Shown here piece after piece: positions 42,025 to 62,295 of a DNA stretch of 64,000 nucleotides. Source of the stretch: Anoplopoma fimbria (lineage: Eukaryota; Chordata; Actinopteri; Perciformes; Anoplopomatidae); NCBI RefSeq assembly GCF_027596085.1, contig NC_072453.1, positions 3,806,948 to 3,870,947 on the forward strand, in the 5' to 3' direction. The first letter of the stretch is position 1. Each line of letters opens with the position of its first letter. The position numbers and the translations under genes were made by a program. The notes under the pieces are model-generated. The model saw only the letters and a program-made list of their open reading frames with translations, was not told where the DNA came from and made no database searches.

Positions 42025-45000
42025 TTTTGTTAAGGGGCTGGTGGGCTTTGTAGATTCATGATTAAATCACCAGATGGCCCTGTTTGCCTTCTCTGGATCA
42101 TGTTTAATTAGATCATAATAGAGTCAAGTAATGTCATTACATTGGTAGGTGTGCTGTTGCTAAGAATTTGCTATGTAGGCTTCGAAGTCGTGGCTTCTTT
42201 ATTTTTCCATTGTGTTGTTGTCAGGAGCACCTGTGGAGAAGAACTTAAAATATGACTTATGAGCATCACATTGCTTTATGCATATAATCTGCATATTTAC
42301 TGTGTGATAATGAGCAATGACTTATCTCATCAACACCACACAAAATGCATAGAGGTGTCAAAAAGCAAAATAAGCTAAATATTCTGCAAAGTCTCTAATC
42401 TTTGTACATTTATGAATGTACAGTGAGAACATGGGGTTTTGTGGATATTCACTTTTTATTAACTTTGCCCGAAAGGGAAATGTTATTGTGGACCTGTGAA
42501 ATGTGCTGCCATGCATCCATGTGAGCCAAAACAGACTGTGTGCGCTGCCTGTTGACTGTGATTTAGTATTCTGTGATAGCAGGTAGTTTAAGATAAGATA
42601 AGATACGATAATCGTATCTTCAGTGGTCACCTCTGTGCAGTAGCATAGATATAGTGCAAACAAGGTACTTAGTAGAAAAAACAAACAAGTATTTTAAATA
42701 AGTAAGTAAGAAAATCCACAATAACTAAAAAAAAAAATCTTATAAATACAGACAGAATAATTATAGTTATAGTATTGCACAGTAATAATAATAATAATAA
42801 TGGATTTTATTTATATAGCACACTTTAAAATACAAAGAAATCTCAAGGTGCTGCACAGGGTAGAACAATCACAATAATCAAATATAATAATAAAACACTA
42901 AAAACAAACAAAAAATAAAATAAGAATTTAAATAAATGAATTAATTTAATCATAATGAAATCTAAGAATATCTATTAAAACTGAACAACCACCCAAACAC
43001 AAGAAATCTAAATTATCAAGACCTTAGGGGAAGGCAGAGAGGAACAGGTGAGTTTTAAGATTTGATTTAAAAGCGGTGAGGGAGTCTAATACAGTGTATT
43101 TGTATTGCACAGATTTTTTAGTGTTTTGATTTGTGGTCTACTGGGATGGCAGACAGAGCTGGTTGTGCAGCCTGACAGCAGCAATGGAAGGTTCTTAAGG
43201 TCAAGTAAGGGTATTTTGACATATAATGCATACTTATTAATGATATTTCTGGAGAAGTTTGTGTAATGCAGAAGTGTCCTTGAGTGAGACACTCAGCCCC
43301 AAGCTGCTCCCGGGCGCTTTACCGAAACCGACTGCTCCTAATGCTTAGGATCGGTTAAATGCCGAGCTCAAATTTCAAATATTTAATTTATGTGACAAAA
43401 TAAGTTTTTTTTAAGTGTCATGCCATATGTTTTAAATTATTATTATTATATTCCTTTATTGATCCCCATGGGGGAAATTCAAGTGTTGCAGCAGCTCAAC
43501 TACACAGACACAGACAATAAATACACATACTATACAACTACACAGACAATAAATACACATACTATACAACTACACAGACAATAAATACACACATATACAA
43601 CTACACAGACAATAAATACACATACTATACAGCTATACACAGACACAGACAATAAATACACATACTATACAGCTACAGACACAGACAATAAATACACATA
43701 CTATACAACTACACAGACAATAAATACACATACTATACAACACAGACACAGACAATAAATACACATACTATACAGCTACACAGACACAGACAATAAATAC
43801 ACATACTATACAACAAAATAAAGATAGAACAGGAATAAAAATGTACATGTATATCCACATGGGGGGGCTGGTCAGCATGTTGACAGACTGTGGTCTCCGC
43901 TGTTGTTATACAGTCTGATGGCACAATGAGGCTGTGTGGTGCTTCACAAGGCGAAGTAGAAGGTGATGGTCATTGTGAACACATCATTTAACTGAGCTCA
44001 TGTGCTCTAGCAACTGACCTTGAAGGCTTAGTCTCTTGTTTATGTTTTGCAAAAAATTGAATCTGTGAGATACATGCAAGCAACATTGAACAAAAAACAC
44101 CCCCCTCCCACCACCACCATTAAAACTATTGTGTGGACCATGGTGTGAGGCGCTGCCTCTTTCAGTTTATGACACTGATGTAGGCAGAGAAATGGACTGA
44201 ACATCCATTTAGTGACAAAAAAAACACATTGGAGAGATGAGTGGAGGATGCATAATTGCGCCATGCACTCAAATGTGTTCACCTGTCAAAGAAAACAGAA
44301 TGTACTTTATTTAGAACAATATTTTGTTGAAACCAAGTGCATGTACATCCTGTTTTCGTTTCTTTGATACATGAGAAAGTGGAGGTTGTTGTTGTGAGAC
44401 TGATCTTTTTGCCCTTGAGATGTCTACAACTGTGGTGCAACTTGAACCCTCAACGTGTGGCGTCTGTATGGCTTACATACAGACTGATTTTCACTGGTGC
44501 ACCTCCCTTCCTACACGTGAGGGACATAAACAGAGCGCTCTCTATTGGACAGAGCCTGTAGATATGTAAGGGCAGCAGCTGCACGTTTTTGCATTATAGG
44601 GGTGGTGCTGCTACAAATTGACATACTAACACCATGGATTGTGTACGTTGGCTCATGACACGTTTTTCTGTTAATGTATTCTGTGTTACATGGATATATA
44701 ACTCAGTCAACCAATGAGAGCTCAGCTAGTTGCGACGGAACGACTGCTATTGGCTCCCCGCTGTAAGCCACGCCCCCTTCCCGTAGCCTAATTAATATTC
44801 ATAAAACGACCAGCCTATCAACACAAGGCTGGGGGGACTTTCTTTTTAAGGGGGTGTGGCTTGTTCCCAACACCAAACCTCCAAACGACCTAGTTTACCA
44901 AGGAAGCGGCTGTGTACGGAGAAGAGGTCCGTCGGGGGGATGCTATCACCGTTAAAAAACATTTTAATTACCCTGAGCTAATTAGCGTTATCGAGAAAAC

Positions 45001-48000
45001 CGACAGCCTGCTTTGTTTGGGTCATATTTCGTGGATACCAACACGGGAGGAAAATGTCAGGAGAGCCAATTGTCATCACACTGGAACCGGCCACGGGGGC
45101 CCCGGGTTCGTTCCCCGTGGTTCTGAAGAAGATCATGGAAATGCCGCCGCCGAACATTCTGGACAGCGACGACGGTGAGTGCGGAGAACCACGACGAACC
45201 CGAGTCCGGCCGAACAAAGGCGGAAACACGTGAGAAACGTGTGTCAGACAGCTGCGTTTCACAACGATACTCACTTGTGTACATGTACACGGGATGTACA
45301 CACAGCCCCTCTCAGCTCTACTGTACAGGAACACATGCACTCGTATTAGTTGTTGCACTTATTGAATTTGTATTTGTTTACTGCACTTATCCTATTCGTA
45401 GTAGTTTGTAGCACTTATTATATTCGTATTAGTCTGTTGCAATTATTGTTTTCGTAGTAATTTGCCTCTGCACTATACTTTTGCTCTGGTTTATGCTTTT
45501 AGATGCTTGTTTAAGAAAGGAGATGCACTTATGACTTCTGGTGACTAGTAGTTCTCTTGAATACCTATGTTGAATACACTTCCTGTAAGTCGCTTTGGAT
45601 AAAAGCGTCTGCTAAATGACTGTAATGTAATGTAATGTAATGTAATGTAATGTAACAAATGTCCACTTCCGCTCGCCAGGCTCTTGATATTGCCCTCGTT
45701 AAGAGTCAGTCTGAGTCCACTATCAAACACTTAACATTATTAGAATTTCAAATGTTTTTTGCTGCTTTTAATTGTTCATCTTGTCGCGATGCTTCCTCTC
45801 TGGTAGGTCGATCATGTGTGTGTGCTTAACTCATCTGGGCTTTTCTGCACGTCATTTGATAAAGAAATCCTTTCCCAGTTGCAATGTTTTTTTTGTTGTT
45901 TTTTTATTGGTCGACAGAAATACGCAAGTTAAAAATATATCAAGGGAAGGTGCATGACATGTCAAAGGTTGTGCTCAAATAGGTCAAACTCTACATTGGT
46001 CTCCCGAGGACCCCACTGAACGATAACTAGTACATGGAGGACTTATTTACATACAGTACCAGTCAAAAGTTTGGACATTCAATGGTTTTTCTTTATTTTT
46101 ATTTTTTTCTACAATGTAGATTAATATTGAAGACATCCAAACTATGAAGGAACACATATGGAATTATGTGGTAAACAAACAAATGCTCAACAAACCAGAA
46201 TATGTTTTATATTTTAGATTGTTCAAAGTAGTTGACTGAGAAGGTGTGTCCAAACTTTTGACTGGTACTGTAGGTCCAAGTTTTCAATAATTCCTAATAA
46301 ATATGACTTTCTATGTGATCAACAATGCAACACTAATATTCAGACAGACTGAGGAACCGGAGTAAAAGTGTCGCAAAGTTGGTTTGTTCTGTAGTAGATT
46401 GCAGTTGAGAATTGCATTTGCCATCTGTAGCAGTTGTGGAAAGTTACAGCTAGTCTCTACTGTCGAAATGTTCAACAAAAACATGGTGGTTAGGTTTGGG
46501 GCCCAAGGGACCATTCTGTATTAAGTTTCTTTTGGAGAGGAGAAGAACGAGGGTATGAACTCTCGTCTTTGCTTTAATTAAGCAGTTTACCTGTTGACCT
46601 CCATTAGATTAGACACAACTGCCTTCTGGGTCATGTCATACAAGTTGACAAATTTCTGTGAATACTGACTTTCTTTTATCTAAATGTGCATCTTTTCTGT
46701 GTTTCAGACAAGGAAAAGCTGTATCTGGGAGATAATGTGGACCTAGGCGTAGGGGGTTGTGATATGGGTCCTTCAGCTGCCCTGACTCCCGCTATCTGGG
46801 AGAAAACCATTCCTTATGATGGTGAGAACTTCCACCTGGAGTACATGGACCTTGAGGAGTTCCTCATGGAGAATGGCATCCCCACCTTGCCTGACGTGGA
46901 CTCTCTAAAGAGCAGCCCAGAAACTGACTCTGTGAAGACGCAGAAAGTAAAGGCCTCCTCTGCACAGGTGAAGGTTGCCAAGCCAGCCAGCGTGTCATCA
47001 CTGGCCCTGCTACCCATTCAGGAATTGGACAAGTGTGGGGAGGAAGTGGTGATCATCACCAAGAGTGACTCCGATATCATCTGCGAAGTTACTGCAGGTG
47101 AGTGGTGGAGGTTGGTGGATCAGAGACTAGAGGGCTGCAGGGTTTTACTAAAACTGTGTGTGTTTTACAAGGCAAAAAAACAAGACATACAATGTTCTGT
47201 CACAAATGTCAGGCGGGAGGGATTGGAGGGATTTTTGTTACAGGACTATTAGCAGTTGGTACATGTTGGAATGTCTGCGTTAGTTATGGTGGAAAGAAAG
47301 CATATTTTGAAAAGTTTTTTCATGGTGCCTACAGTGTACCTGACCTTGATTTTAATTGCAGCCATCCACTATTTCAGTTCTTGTGCTCCTCTTCTGTCTG
47401 CTCAGAGGTGACCACTGAAGATGACAGAGCGACCCCCGAGCCTCTTGACCCCGATGAGATTGAGGTCGATATGAACTATGAGCCAGATCCCACTGACCTG
47501 GTCCTGTCGAGTGTGCCTGGAGGGGAGCTGTTTGATCCTCGCAAGCACAAGTTCTCTGAAGAGGAGCTCAAGCCGCAACCTATGATTAAGAAGGCCAAGA
47601 AAGTGTTTGTTCCCGAGGAACAGAAGGTATGCTGGGAGGAGCACGTCAAACACAGTCCTTCAGTTTGTTTTACTGTGTTTGTGCATAGCTTGCTTTAGAG
47701 GAAAAAACACCACAATAGATTGGCAAAGTTGAATACGACGCAGGGCAAGAAGCAAGTTTTTATCATAATTAATTTTATATTAACTATATTATTTATCATT
47801 GTATTATGTAACATTTGCTGATGCTTTTAGTGCTGTCCAGAATGTTTATGACTGAGCAAGAACAAAATAGCTTACATCTAAAGGTTCATATATACTCCCT
47901 AACTGCAATTACATGTACAGCGGGGACACCACAGTGCAGTGTGTGTGTGTGTGTGTTTATACTACTTTCCGGTGTACGCTTTGGGGTCGTATTCAACACA

Positions 48001-49072
48001 TGCACAGTCGAAGGAACAGGAAGTGACTTCCTCCTTGTCCTCATAAAACGGTCTCCTAAATGTTTCCACGTCCACCGCGCTCTGTTCTTTTCCCTCCACA
48101 CATTTGAACACATTTTCTTGCCGTAACTTTGTTTTTAAGATGAATGGTAGAGATGCCTCTGCAAGGCTAGCATCCATTTTAGTTTACCAGCTCATGTGCA
48201 CCGACATGGTGGCCTATGCGCATTAAATATTGATTTTTAGTTTAGCTGATACCATGATACAATTAAAGGAGAGTGGCCCTCTTTTCACAATGTAAGACAA
48301 CCATGTTGAAAGTAATAACACGGATCTACTCTGGCATTTTAGAGGATTTTATTACTATTCCCATTTTGCTCCTATATTTACTTAATTCCTTCACTTTTGC
48401 CCCTACAAAGTAAGTGTGTTTTTTTAAGCCATGCTGAAAAAATCACTAAATAATGTTTACTTAAACAAATGGCATGCACTAGTTTTATTGGCTCCAAATA
48501 GCATCTGCTATTTTCTGAATAAACAAGCTGTACAAGGGCAATAGATGCTGTAGAAATGGCCATGTCACAGTGACTCAGCAGTCTTGAAAATCTTCAAATT
48601 AATGTTTTCCCTCCTACCCAGTCTGCCTGAGAACACACAGGTTTTGTTAACAAACACAAAGGAGCCTGGCTTTAAGCCATATTACGCCCATGGCTCTGTT
48701 CAGATTTGGGATAATGTGAGGACAATCTGATACATGAAGCTGTCGAACAAGGGTATCCTTGTAACCGCACTCAGAAGGCATGGTAGGGCCTGGTGTTGTG
48801 TTTCTTTAACCCAATCCAACCTGCTGCTTCTTCCTTCTCCCCCTCAACCTCTACAGGACGACAGGTACTGGAACAGAAGGAAGAAGAACAACGTGGCTGC
48901 CAAACGCTCGCGTGATGCCCGCAGGTTAAAGGAGAACCAGATCACCGTCAGAGCAGCCTTCCTGGAGCGCGAGAACGCAGCGCTGCGGTCAGAAGTCGCC
49001 GAGCTACGGAAGGATTGTGGTCGCTTCAAGAACACAGCGGGTCGCTATGAAGCCAAATTTGGAGCACTGTAA
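41115..49072 (+). CDS. tef: Thyrotroph embryonic factor (PAR bZIP), two first exons
   Basis: Transcription factor of the PAR bZIP group (TEF, HLF, DBP); it binds D-box sites in the nucleus and is an output of the circadian clock. Alternative first exons: 41115-41199 ([20 protein letters not shown], like the short human isoform) and 45054-45174 ([20 protein letters not shown], then [12 protein letters not shown], like the long one). Both end in the same phase and splice to 46708-47097, 47406-47626 and 48857-49072, giving 303 or 315 aa. The common part has the TEF block [20 protein letters not shown], the PAR segment ([35 protein letters not shown]), the basic region ([20 protein letters not shown]) and a leucine zipper. 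The stop is at 49070-49072. Confidence 0.95.
41962..42021. repeat. (TG)n microsatellite
   Basis: Uninterrupted TG tract in the first intron of the short tef transcript. Confidence 0.95.
42588..43200 (-). mobile_element. LINE 3'-end fragment split by a second element
   Basis: Outer parts (42588-42785 and about 43100-43200) belong to the same LINE tail family as 12308 and 24841. The inner part, 42786-43096, begins (TAA)n then TGGATTTTATTTATATAGCA, which is the reverse complement of a common fish retroposon end with an (ATT)n tail. GTATTGCACAG flanks it on both sides. Confidence 0.7.
43445..43960 (-). mobile_element. LINE-type tail with an internal minisatellite
   Basis: Left flank TTTATTGATCCCCATGGGGG and right flank with ACAGTCTGATGGCACAATGA resemble a non-LTR retrotransposon tail. 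The middle is taken up by a tandem array. Confidence 0.55.
43490..43810. repeat. 32/38-bp minisatellite, about 9 units
   Basis: Tandem units built on AATAAATACACATACTATAC plus ARCTACACAGAC, with or without an extra ACAGAC, so unit length switches between about 32 and 38 bp. Confidence 0.9.
44514..45053 (+). promoter_or_regulatory. tef: Promoter of the long tef isoform
   Basis: Upstream of first exon 1b (ATG 45054). Seen: CACGTG E-box at 44514-44519, CCAAT at 44711, inverted CCAAT (ATTGG) at 44749, and a CCACGCCCCC GC/CACCC box at 44768. A second CACGTG at 45227-45232, followed closely by AACGTG at 45236-45241, lies just inside the intron. Confidence 0.5.
45335..45655 (+). mobile_element. L2-type LINE or SINE tail
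   Basis: Plus-strand copy ending AAGTCGCTTTGGATAAAAGC, GTCTGCTAAATGACTG and five TAATG repeats (to about 45655). Best preserved of the three related copies. Lies in the tef intron after exon 1b. Confidence 0.75.
46052..46272. mobile_element. Tc1-type MITE, second copy
   Basis: Inverse of the copy at 23167-23400, with the same terminal repeats (TACAGTACCAGTCAAAAGTT) and closely similar interior. Its left end lacks about 10 bp (CACACCTTCT). Lies in a tef intron. Confidence 0.8.
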
Positions 49073-51600
49073 GGGAACACGAATAGCAAATACACAGTTC
49101 CTCATGGACATATTTATGAGACAGCACAGTATCAGTTCCTTTGTATTCACTTGTCAGGTTAGAAACATTATCTGGGCTGTGTTTCCTTACAGCAGACCTG
49201 ATTGTTAGCAGACGATAGGGAATCCTTTGTACCGCTGAGATGATGGTGTTTGACTGTTGTGTTAGGGTGCTGTTAGACACAGGAGAAGAGGAAGAGGAGC
49301 TGGAAGAGTGATACACTTGAGACTAGCATAGTCCCATGGGTTAAATCTGGGATGGCAGTCACACCAAAAAGGAGAGCCTCCTCCTGACCAGAGCTGGGTC
49401 AGACGTGCCCTGGTTTTGAATGGGCATTAGTATTAGAAGAAGCTAAAACTGGTGTTGTATATCAGAAGTTATCTATAAAGGTACAAAAACAAAACCATGT
49501 GACCTTGTGAATATTGTTGCCGACGTTTAATGCTTTCCCTCCTTGTCATCCTTGTTCTCTTTCTCCTTTCAAGTGCGGTCCTGGAAGAAGACTAATAGAA
49601 AGCAGATGATTTATGAATTTTTTTGGAATGAATAAATAAATCAAACCAACAGGGCTGATACGTGCAAACACTAAAATCGATCAGATGAAGAAGAGGAGGG
49701 CATTGACTGGTGTTGCCATGGAGATGCTATAGCATGTAAAGACCTAACATTTATTTTTCATTTCTGGAGTGTATTTTTTATTTTTTTTTGGTGAATTGGA
49801 TTAATTATCCATATGAATGAAAGGAGTGTGAGAGGATATTCAAAGAGCTTCTTCAGCAAACAACTTTGATGAAGTGTACTTTTATCATGTTTTGTATGCC
49901 TTTGGCCGAAAGAGATAATTTGTGATGTTTATTTTGGTGAAACTATGAGTTTTGTTTATTTTTTAAACGATAGATGATACTTTGTTAGCAATTGCATTAG
50001 TTAAGACTAGAATAGTCATTATTAAGGTATTGTAGAAACAATGATTTGCAGCTGGCTACCAATTCTTTCCACATTTGAATGAATTCTGAAACCTTTTTGT
50101 TTTCAAATTTATATTATATGGCAGATTATATGCAGAGCTGGGCTTTTCTTTGCCCACAAAAAACTTTTTAACTTGCAACATTTCCAATAAATGAAGCTTC
50201 TTCAGGGGATTACAGTGGCGTGACTAAAAGAGTCCAGCCATGTTCACTTCTCTTCACCTAAATGTACTCATTACCCGAAGCACAGAGACAAACAAACACT
50301 GTGCTCTCATTGTCGATCTTACTTTCTAGACTTTTTTTTCCCTCCATGTTACATTGAATTCAGGCTCATTGGACATTAAATACTCAGTTACAATGCAAGA
50401 GAAAGTTTTTGAAATACTAAGCTTTGGGTATATTTCAAGTAAATTCCTCAAATGTAAGGTCTTACCATCTCTCCCCAATGAGCTGATATATGCATTCATG
50501 TTGGCCGAGTGTATAATGTGTGAAAATGAGTGTTTAAGGCAGGCTGTCTGATGCTAATAGGATTTTGATTTGTGCCTTATTAATGGCAGCTGGAGGGAAA
50601 ATGTTGACTCGTTAAGCCTAATAACTCTCACAGTGCTATCATTGGTGATGAGGCCAATATGAAGCATTTTATATACTTATTGAAGTAAATGAGCTCATGC
50701 TTTCCGGTGAACGTGCTTTTAGATTGTATCAACTGTTCTTAGTATGTGGTGATAGACACATTTATCAGCCTTTATCACCCACCTTTTATTATTTGTGTGT
50801 GAATTTTTTTTTTTCTGTCTGAGGGGCAGTGTCTGTTGCCAACAGAATTTTATTTTTTTCATGAATTTGTTTTTTTGACAACCCAGGAAACCTCAGTAGT
50901 ACTGTATTGGGGGCACACAAATGAATGGTGTGCACAGTTTGCCAGTTTACATGGGGGCATATTGTGTAACATTAGTAACATCCTTAATTCAAATTGTGAC
51001 TCAACAGATTTTACACTCAACATATTCCGACAAAAACAGAAAGCTATTTTGTTCTTCTGTTGCTGTGCTTTCAACCATGAATAAATTAAACATTCTGGAC
51101 TTTTTTGGGGAAGGGTTTTCCAGGTGTGAAACGTTATTTAAGGTGTAATAAAATCTAAATAAATATAGGTTTTTTTTTAACATTACAACCTAGAGTTAAA
51201 GCATCTTTAACTATAAGGACATCATTTTTTTTCTTAAAGTTAACAAAGGGCAAACTTTCTTGTGGAGTAAAACTCAAAGTCAGGACAATCATATTTGTCC
51301 AGTGATATTTGTGGAATCAATTTTACTTCCTGCATCAACGTCTGTTAAAATAAGTCACACTGTCCATAAGTGCAATTTCTACATGAATACATGTTTTAAT
51401 GCTTTCTGCTTTAATAGAGATTACATCTGCCTTCCATCCGGAACAGGCCGATTTATTAACTTTCAAGGGGGGGTTTAACCTTCCTGGTTCTGTCTTTGTA
51501 ATTTTCTTGTGAAAAAACTTTTTTTTTGAGTATAGCTACCCTTTTTGTCTTGTATATACAGTATGTATAAATAAAGCCTTGTTGAGAAAGTCTTGTAGTG
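49073..51600 (+). other. tef: tef 3'UTR
   Basis: AT-rich and free of supported coding sequence. Candidate polyadenylation signals: AATAAATAAAT at about 49630, AATAAA at about 50188 and AATAAA at about 51571, the last followed by a TGTTGAGAAAGTCTTGT stretch. No TOB2-like frame present. Confidence 0.55.
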
Positions 51601-52816
51601 TTAAGTTATTTTCTTATGGCGATTTTTCTTTAGGTTCTAGCAGTGAGATATTCATTTAGACGACCTTAAGTCTTATCTAAATAAATTAAAGCTCAGGTCC
51701 AGAGTGAAGTCCAATACAAACTGAAAGAAGAGGTACTTTGCTTTGATTGATTCTGGGCCAACCAAACGACAATATAGAAATATGAATATCTAATACTTTG
51801 ATTGTATTTACAATTTAATTAAATACAATACAAACAGTGATTGTATTCTGGTACCCATATTTTCACCATTTTGTCTTCTAAATTCAGTCAGTGTGAATAC
51901 AATTGTGTTGAGAGTCTTGCACATAGGGAAAAAAAATTGCTGTGTAAAAGTTGAGCTCATAAAAAAATCAAGCTGACCCGAGTCTTTTCATGTTTTCTTT
52001 TTTTTCCCCAGGCACTAGAATTTCATGTACATAACTAAACCCTGTCTTCACTTATAAATATTTATTTAATTTGATTCATTTCATCAATCTGAAACAAAGG
52101 GATACTGTGAGGAGGGTGAATAATTACTGATGGTCCAGTTTGGAGTTAAGGTCCATGTGTGTACTGTTAAGTGAGCGGAAGAAAGCTCAAACAGTGTGAA
52201 CATTGCCATCTGGTGGAGAGAGTTTAATGAGATTTGTAAAAAGAAGCAGTTTAAAGCATTACTACCTCCTCAGTACAGTAAGAAATTGATACGGTTGAAT
52301 TTGTGTAAGCAACCTATTAATACATTAAATCTACACTTTGATGTGTCAGGATGGAGAGCATATTTTGTTCCTTATTTTTATTCCATAGCTGTAACAAAAT
52401 GTGTTATTGTAAGTTTGTAATAATAATTAAAATACTAAGAATTTTGGCAGCTGAATCTTTCACCTATGAAGTGTCCGTTGATGATTCTTAGCATTGGATA
52501 AAAAACAAAGCAATAATTCAGATATCCGTGGAGTAAGATGACAAAAACCTTAAATAAACAGAATCCCAATGTTAAGCCTGGTTTAATACAAACATATATT
52601 TAAATGTTTAGTATGAACCCAATGATGTCTTTTTGTTTGTAGGGTTGCTGGTAATTAAATAATGTTTGTCAGTGACGCAGAGAAGCCAGATGTTTAGTGA
52701 CTATTAATATCAAGCAATTCGTGAGCGTATGAAGACTCAATTTTTACGTTACAAGCTTGAATGTTCAAGAGTATTTCAACATTCAAAACAGGAACACAGA
52801 AATATAAAACAGAGTT
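51601..52816. other. Intergenic region tef - phf5a
   Basis: AT-rich, without a supported gene. The intronless TOB2 expected between these two genes from human order would be easy to see and is not here. Confidence 0.6.
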
Positions 52817-52822
52817 TTTATT
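52817..52822 (-). terminator. phf5a: phf5a polyadenylation signal
   Basis: TTTATT on the plus strand reads AATAAA on the minus strand, about 90 bp beyond the phf5a stop codon. Confidence 0.65.
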
Positions 52823-52909
52823 GACAAGTCAAAAAATGTTTCTTCAGGTTTTTTTTAAAGAAAATCTGCAAAAGCTGAAATACTAAAACAAAACTGGGCC
52901 GTGGCATCT

Positions 52910-54376
52910 TCACCTCTTCTTAAAGCCATACTTCTTCCTTTCATAAAACAGATCCGTTTTAGAGCTGCCCAAATTCACGATCTTAGGACAGCCGTCTCGC
53001 TGTAAAGGGAAACAGAAAGAGCCCAATAAATAACATTTTCACCTCAAAGAAGCTAGACAAAAATCTCACAAACATGGCCTGGTTAAATCCTTATGCAGTC
53101 TCGTATTAGTGACAGATAACGTGTTGTGTTCCTAAGGCCACTCACATCTTTCTCCTGGATGGTGCACTCTTTACAGTAGTAGGCATCAGACACTCCTGGC
53201 CCTCCGCAGATGACACAACGTCCCTGGTAGGAGCCGTAGTTACACTCATCACAGATGCGCACCAGCGTGCACGGCCTCACATAGGAGTCACAGATGACAC
53301 ATTTACCATCACCTGAAAGGACAGGCGCAAGACAGATGAGAGAATTGGATGAGAAAATATGTATAGGAATATACGAAAGAATAAAATAAGTTTAGTATTT
53401 GTGTTGTTTAACAAAGCCATAGTTTGAACATCAGTACAACTAAATGAACTTTGAAACAATGTATCAATGAAATGGGGATTAATTAGTTCACTGAAAAAAT
53501 TCAAAAAGGTGTTGAGATAAAACTTTACTCGACCATAATGTCACATTGTGTCTGTCAATATACAGCAGCCACAAACTTTATTATTAAGGATGGTTTATTT
53601 TTAAATACTTGATTAATCATTTGTCTATTAAATAACACGTCCTTATTGAAACTATCGACAACGTAATGATATATCTTTATACAGCTTGCTTTTCTAGCAG
53701 CCAGGTAACAAAATACCCTTTTATGTGATAGTGTGTGCACACTTTGTAGCTTAATTTAAATATTATTACACTGAAATTGGCATTCAATCCCTGTAGCACG
53801 ACTCACAAGCTTAACATGTAATCAGATGCATGTATGAATGCAAAGGTTTAACAGCAAAATGGAAGTAAGTATATTAAAACCGAAGATTAGTATGACTTTA
53901 AAATAGATCATTACTTGTATAAGACAGAAGGAAACACTTACATTTCTCGCAAAGCCTCCCGATAGCTGAAGAACAAAAACAAGAAGCAGTCAGAAAGTGA
54001 GCCAGGCTGGCTAGCAGTTTATTCATATCGCTTTGCTAGATCAGAGTAATATCCTCTTATTTCTTCATATTTACAGCCCATTATTAAGTATACCGAAATC
54101 ATTTTCTGTGAAACTGCAACAATAAATCATCCTGGCGACATAAACGTGTGGACGTGTTTAAGCTAACAACAAGGCTAACATCGTTTCAATGAAACCCATG
54201 CTCTTACCGTTAGCATAGCAGCTAACGTTAGCTCCCGCAAAACATAAGAAACAACAGACACCCAGCTGCGGCGAAATAAAAACAGTGTTAGCAAACGCGT
54301 GAAGTTAAATAGGTTTACACTTACCGACACCGGCTTGTTTTCTGCAAAAGATCAAATCTGGGTGATGTTTAGCCAT
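52910..54376 (-). CDS. phf5a: PHD finger-like domain-containing protein 5A (SF3b14b)
   Basis: Core subunit of the SF3b complex of the U2 snRNP; supports branch-site recognition and the binding of SF3B1. Exons on the minus strand: 54376-54325, 53965-53942, 53312-53146, 52999-52910, in phase, giving 110 aa, the same length as human. Starts [20 protein letters not shown] and ends KKYGFKKR. The Cys knuckles that bind three zinc ions are all seen: [28 protein letters not shown] and YYCKECTI. One coding exon is only 24 nt. The protein is nearly invariant in animals. The gene is transcribed divergently from aco2. Confidence 0.97.
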
Positions 54377-54916
54377 TGTTGGCTAACGTAAGGCGAGCGC
54401 TGCTGGCTTGGTTCAGCGGTGACCTTTGACCTGTAAACTTTGGACGAGGATTCGCATTACCGCCCCCTGGCGACCCCAAGAAGAACGACAAGGGACTCGA
54501 TTATAGGTTCTATGGTCCTGCTGCTTAGGCTCCATATTCGCCTTTTTGTGTTTAATAACAATACATTATTATAATCTTTTGTCATGAAAACTGTGGCTGT
54601 GCAGTTATTATTTCTTTACAAATAAAAAATAAATAATAAATTGTGCTCATCCCTCAATTTTCTAAAAGTCATTCATATATTAACGCTATATTTATATATT
54701 GCATGGGTGAAATTTCATTTTATATTTTTTTGTTGTCAATGGTAAAAAAAATATATATAAAAAATAAACTGATAAATGTAAGTTTATATTGCAATTATTA
54801 AAAAATCTAAATAAAAGTGAAAGTGTTGTAAATATTTGTCCTTCAAGGACCTGCGAGCCCGTGGTTTAAAAGCTGTGACGTCACTAGTAGCCGACACATC
54901 TTTGTCAGTGAACAAA
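54377..54916. promoter_or_regulatory. Bidirectional promoter phf5a / aco2
   Basis: 540 bp separate the two start codons, which face away from each other; the same head-to-head pair is known in human. The phf5a-proximal 100 bp are GC-rich and hold a DR1 element at 54420-54432. The middle is AT-rich. A second small GC-richer patch lies at about 54845-54900 near aco2. No TATA box is convincing. Confidence 0.6.
54420..54432 (-). promoter_or_regulatory. Perfect DR1 nuclear-receptor element
   Basis: TGACCTTTGACCT, that is AGGTCA-A-AGGTCA on the minus strand: two perfect half-sites one base apart, the consensus for PPAR/RXR or HNF4. It lies 44 bp upstream of the phf5a ATG and about 485 bp upstream of the aco2 ATG. 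Binding is inferred. Confidence 0.5.

Positions 54917-62295
<7,379 letters not shown>

Noticed and set aside
43490..43810. Possible CRISPR-like array
   Set aside because: Units differ only by insertion of ACAGAC; there are no unique spacers.
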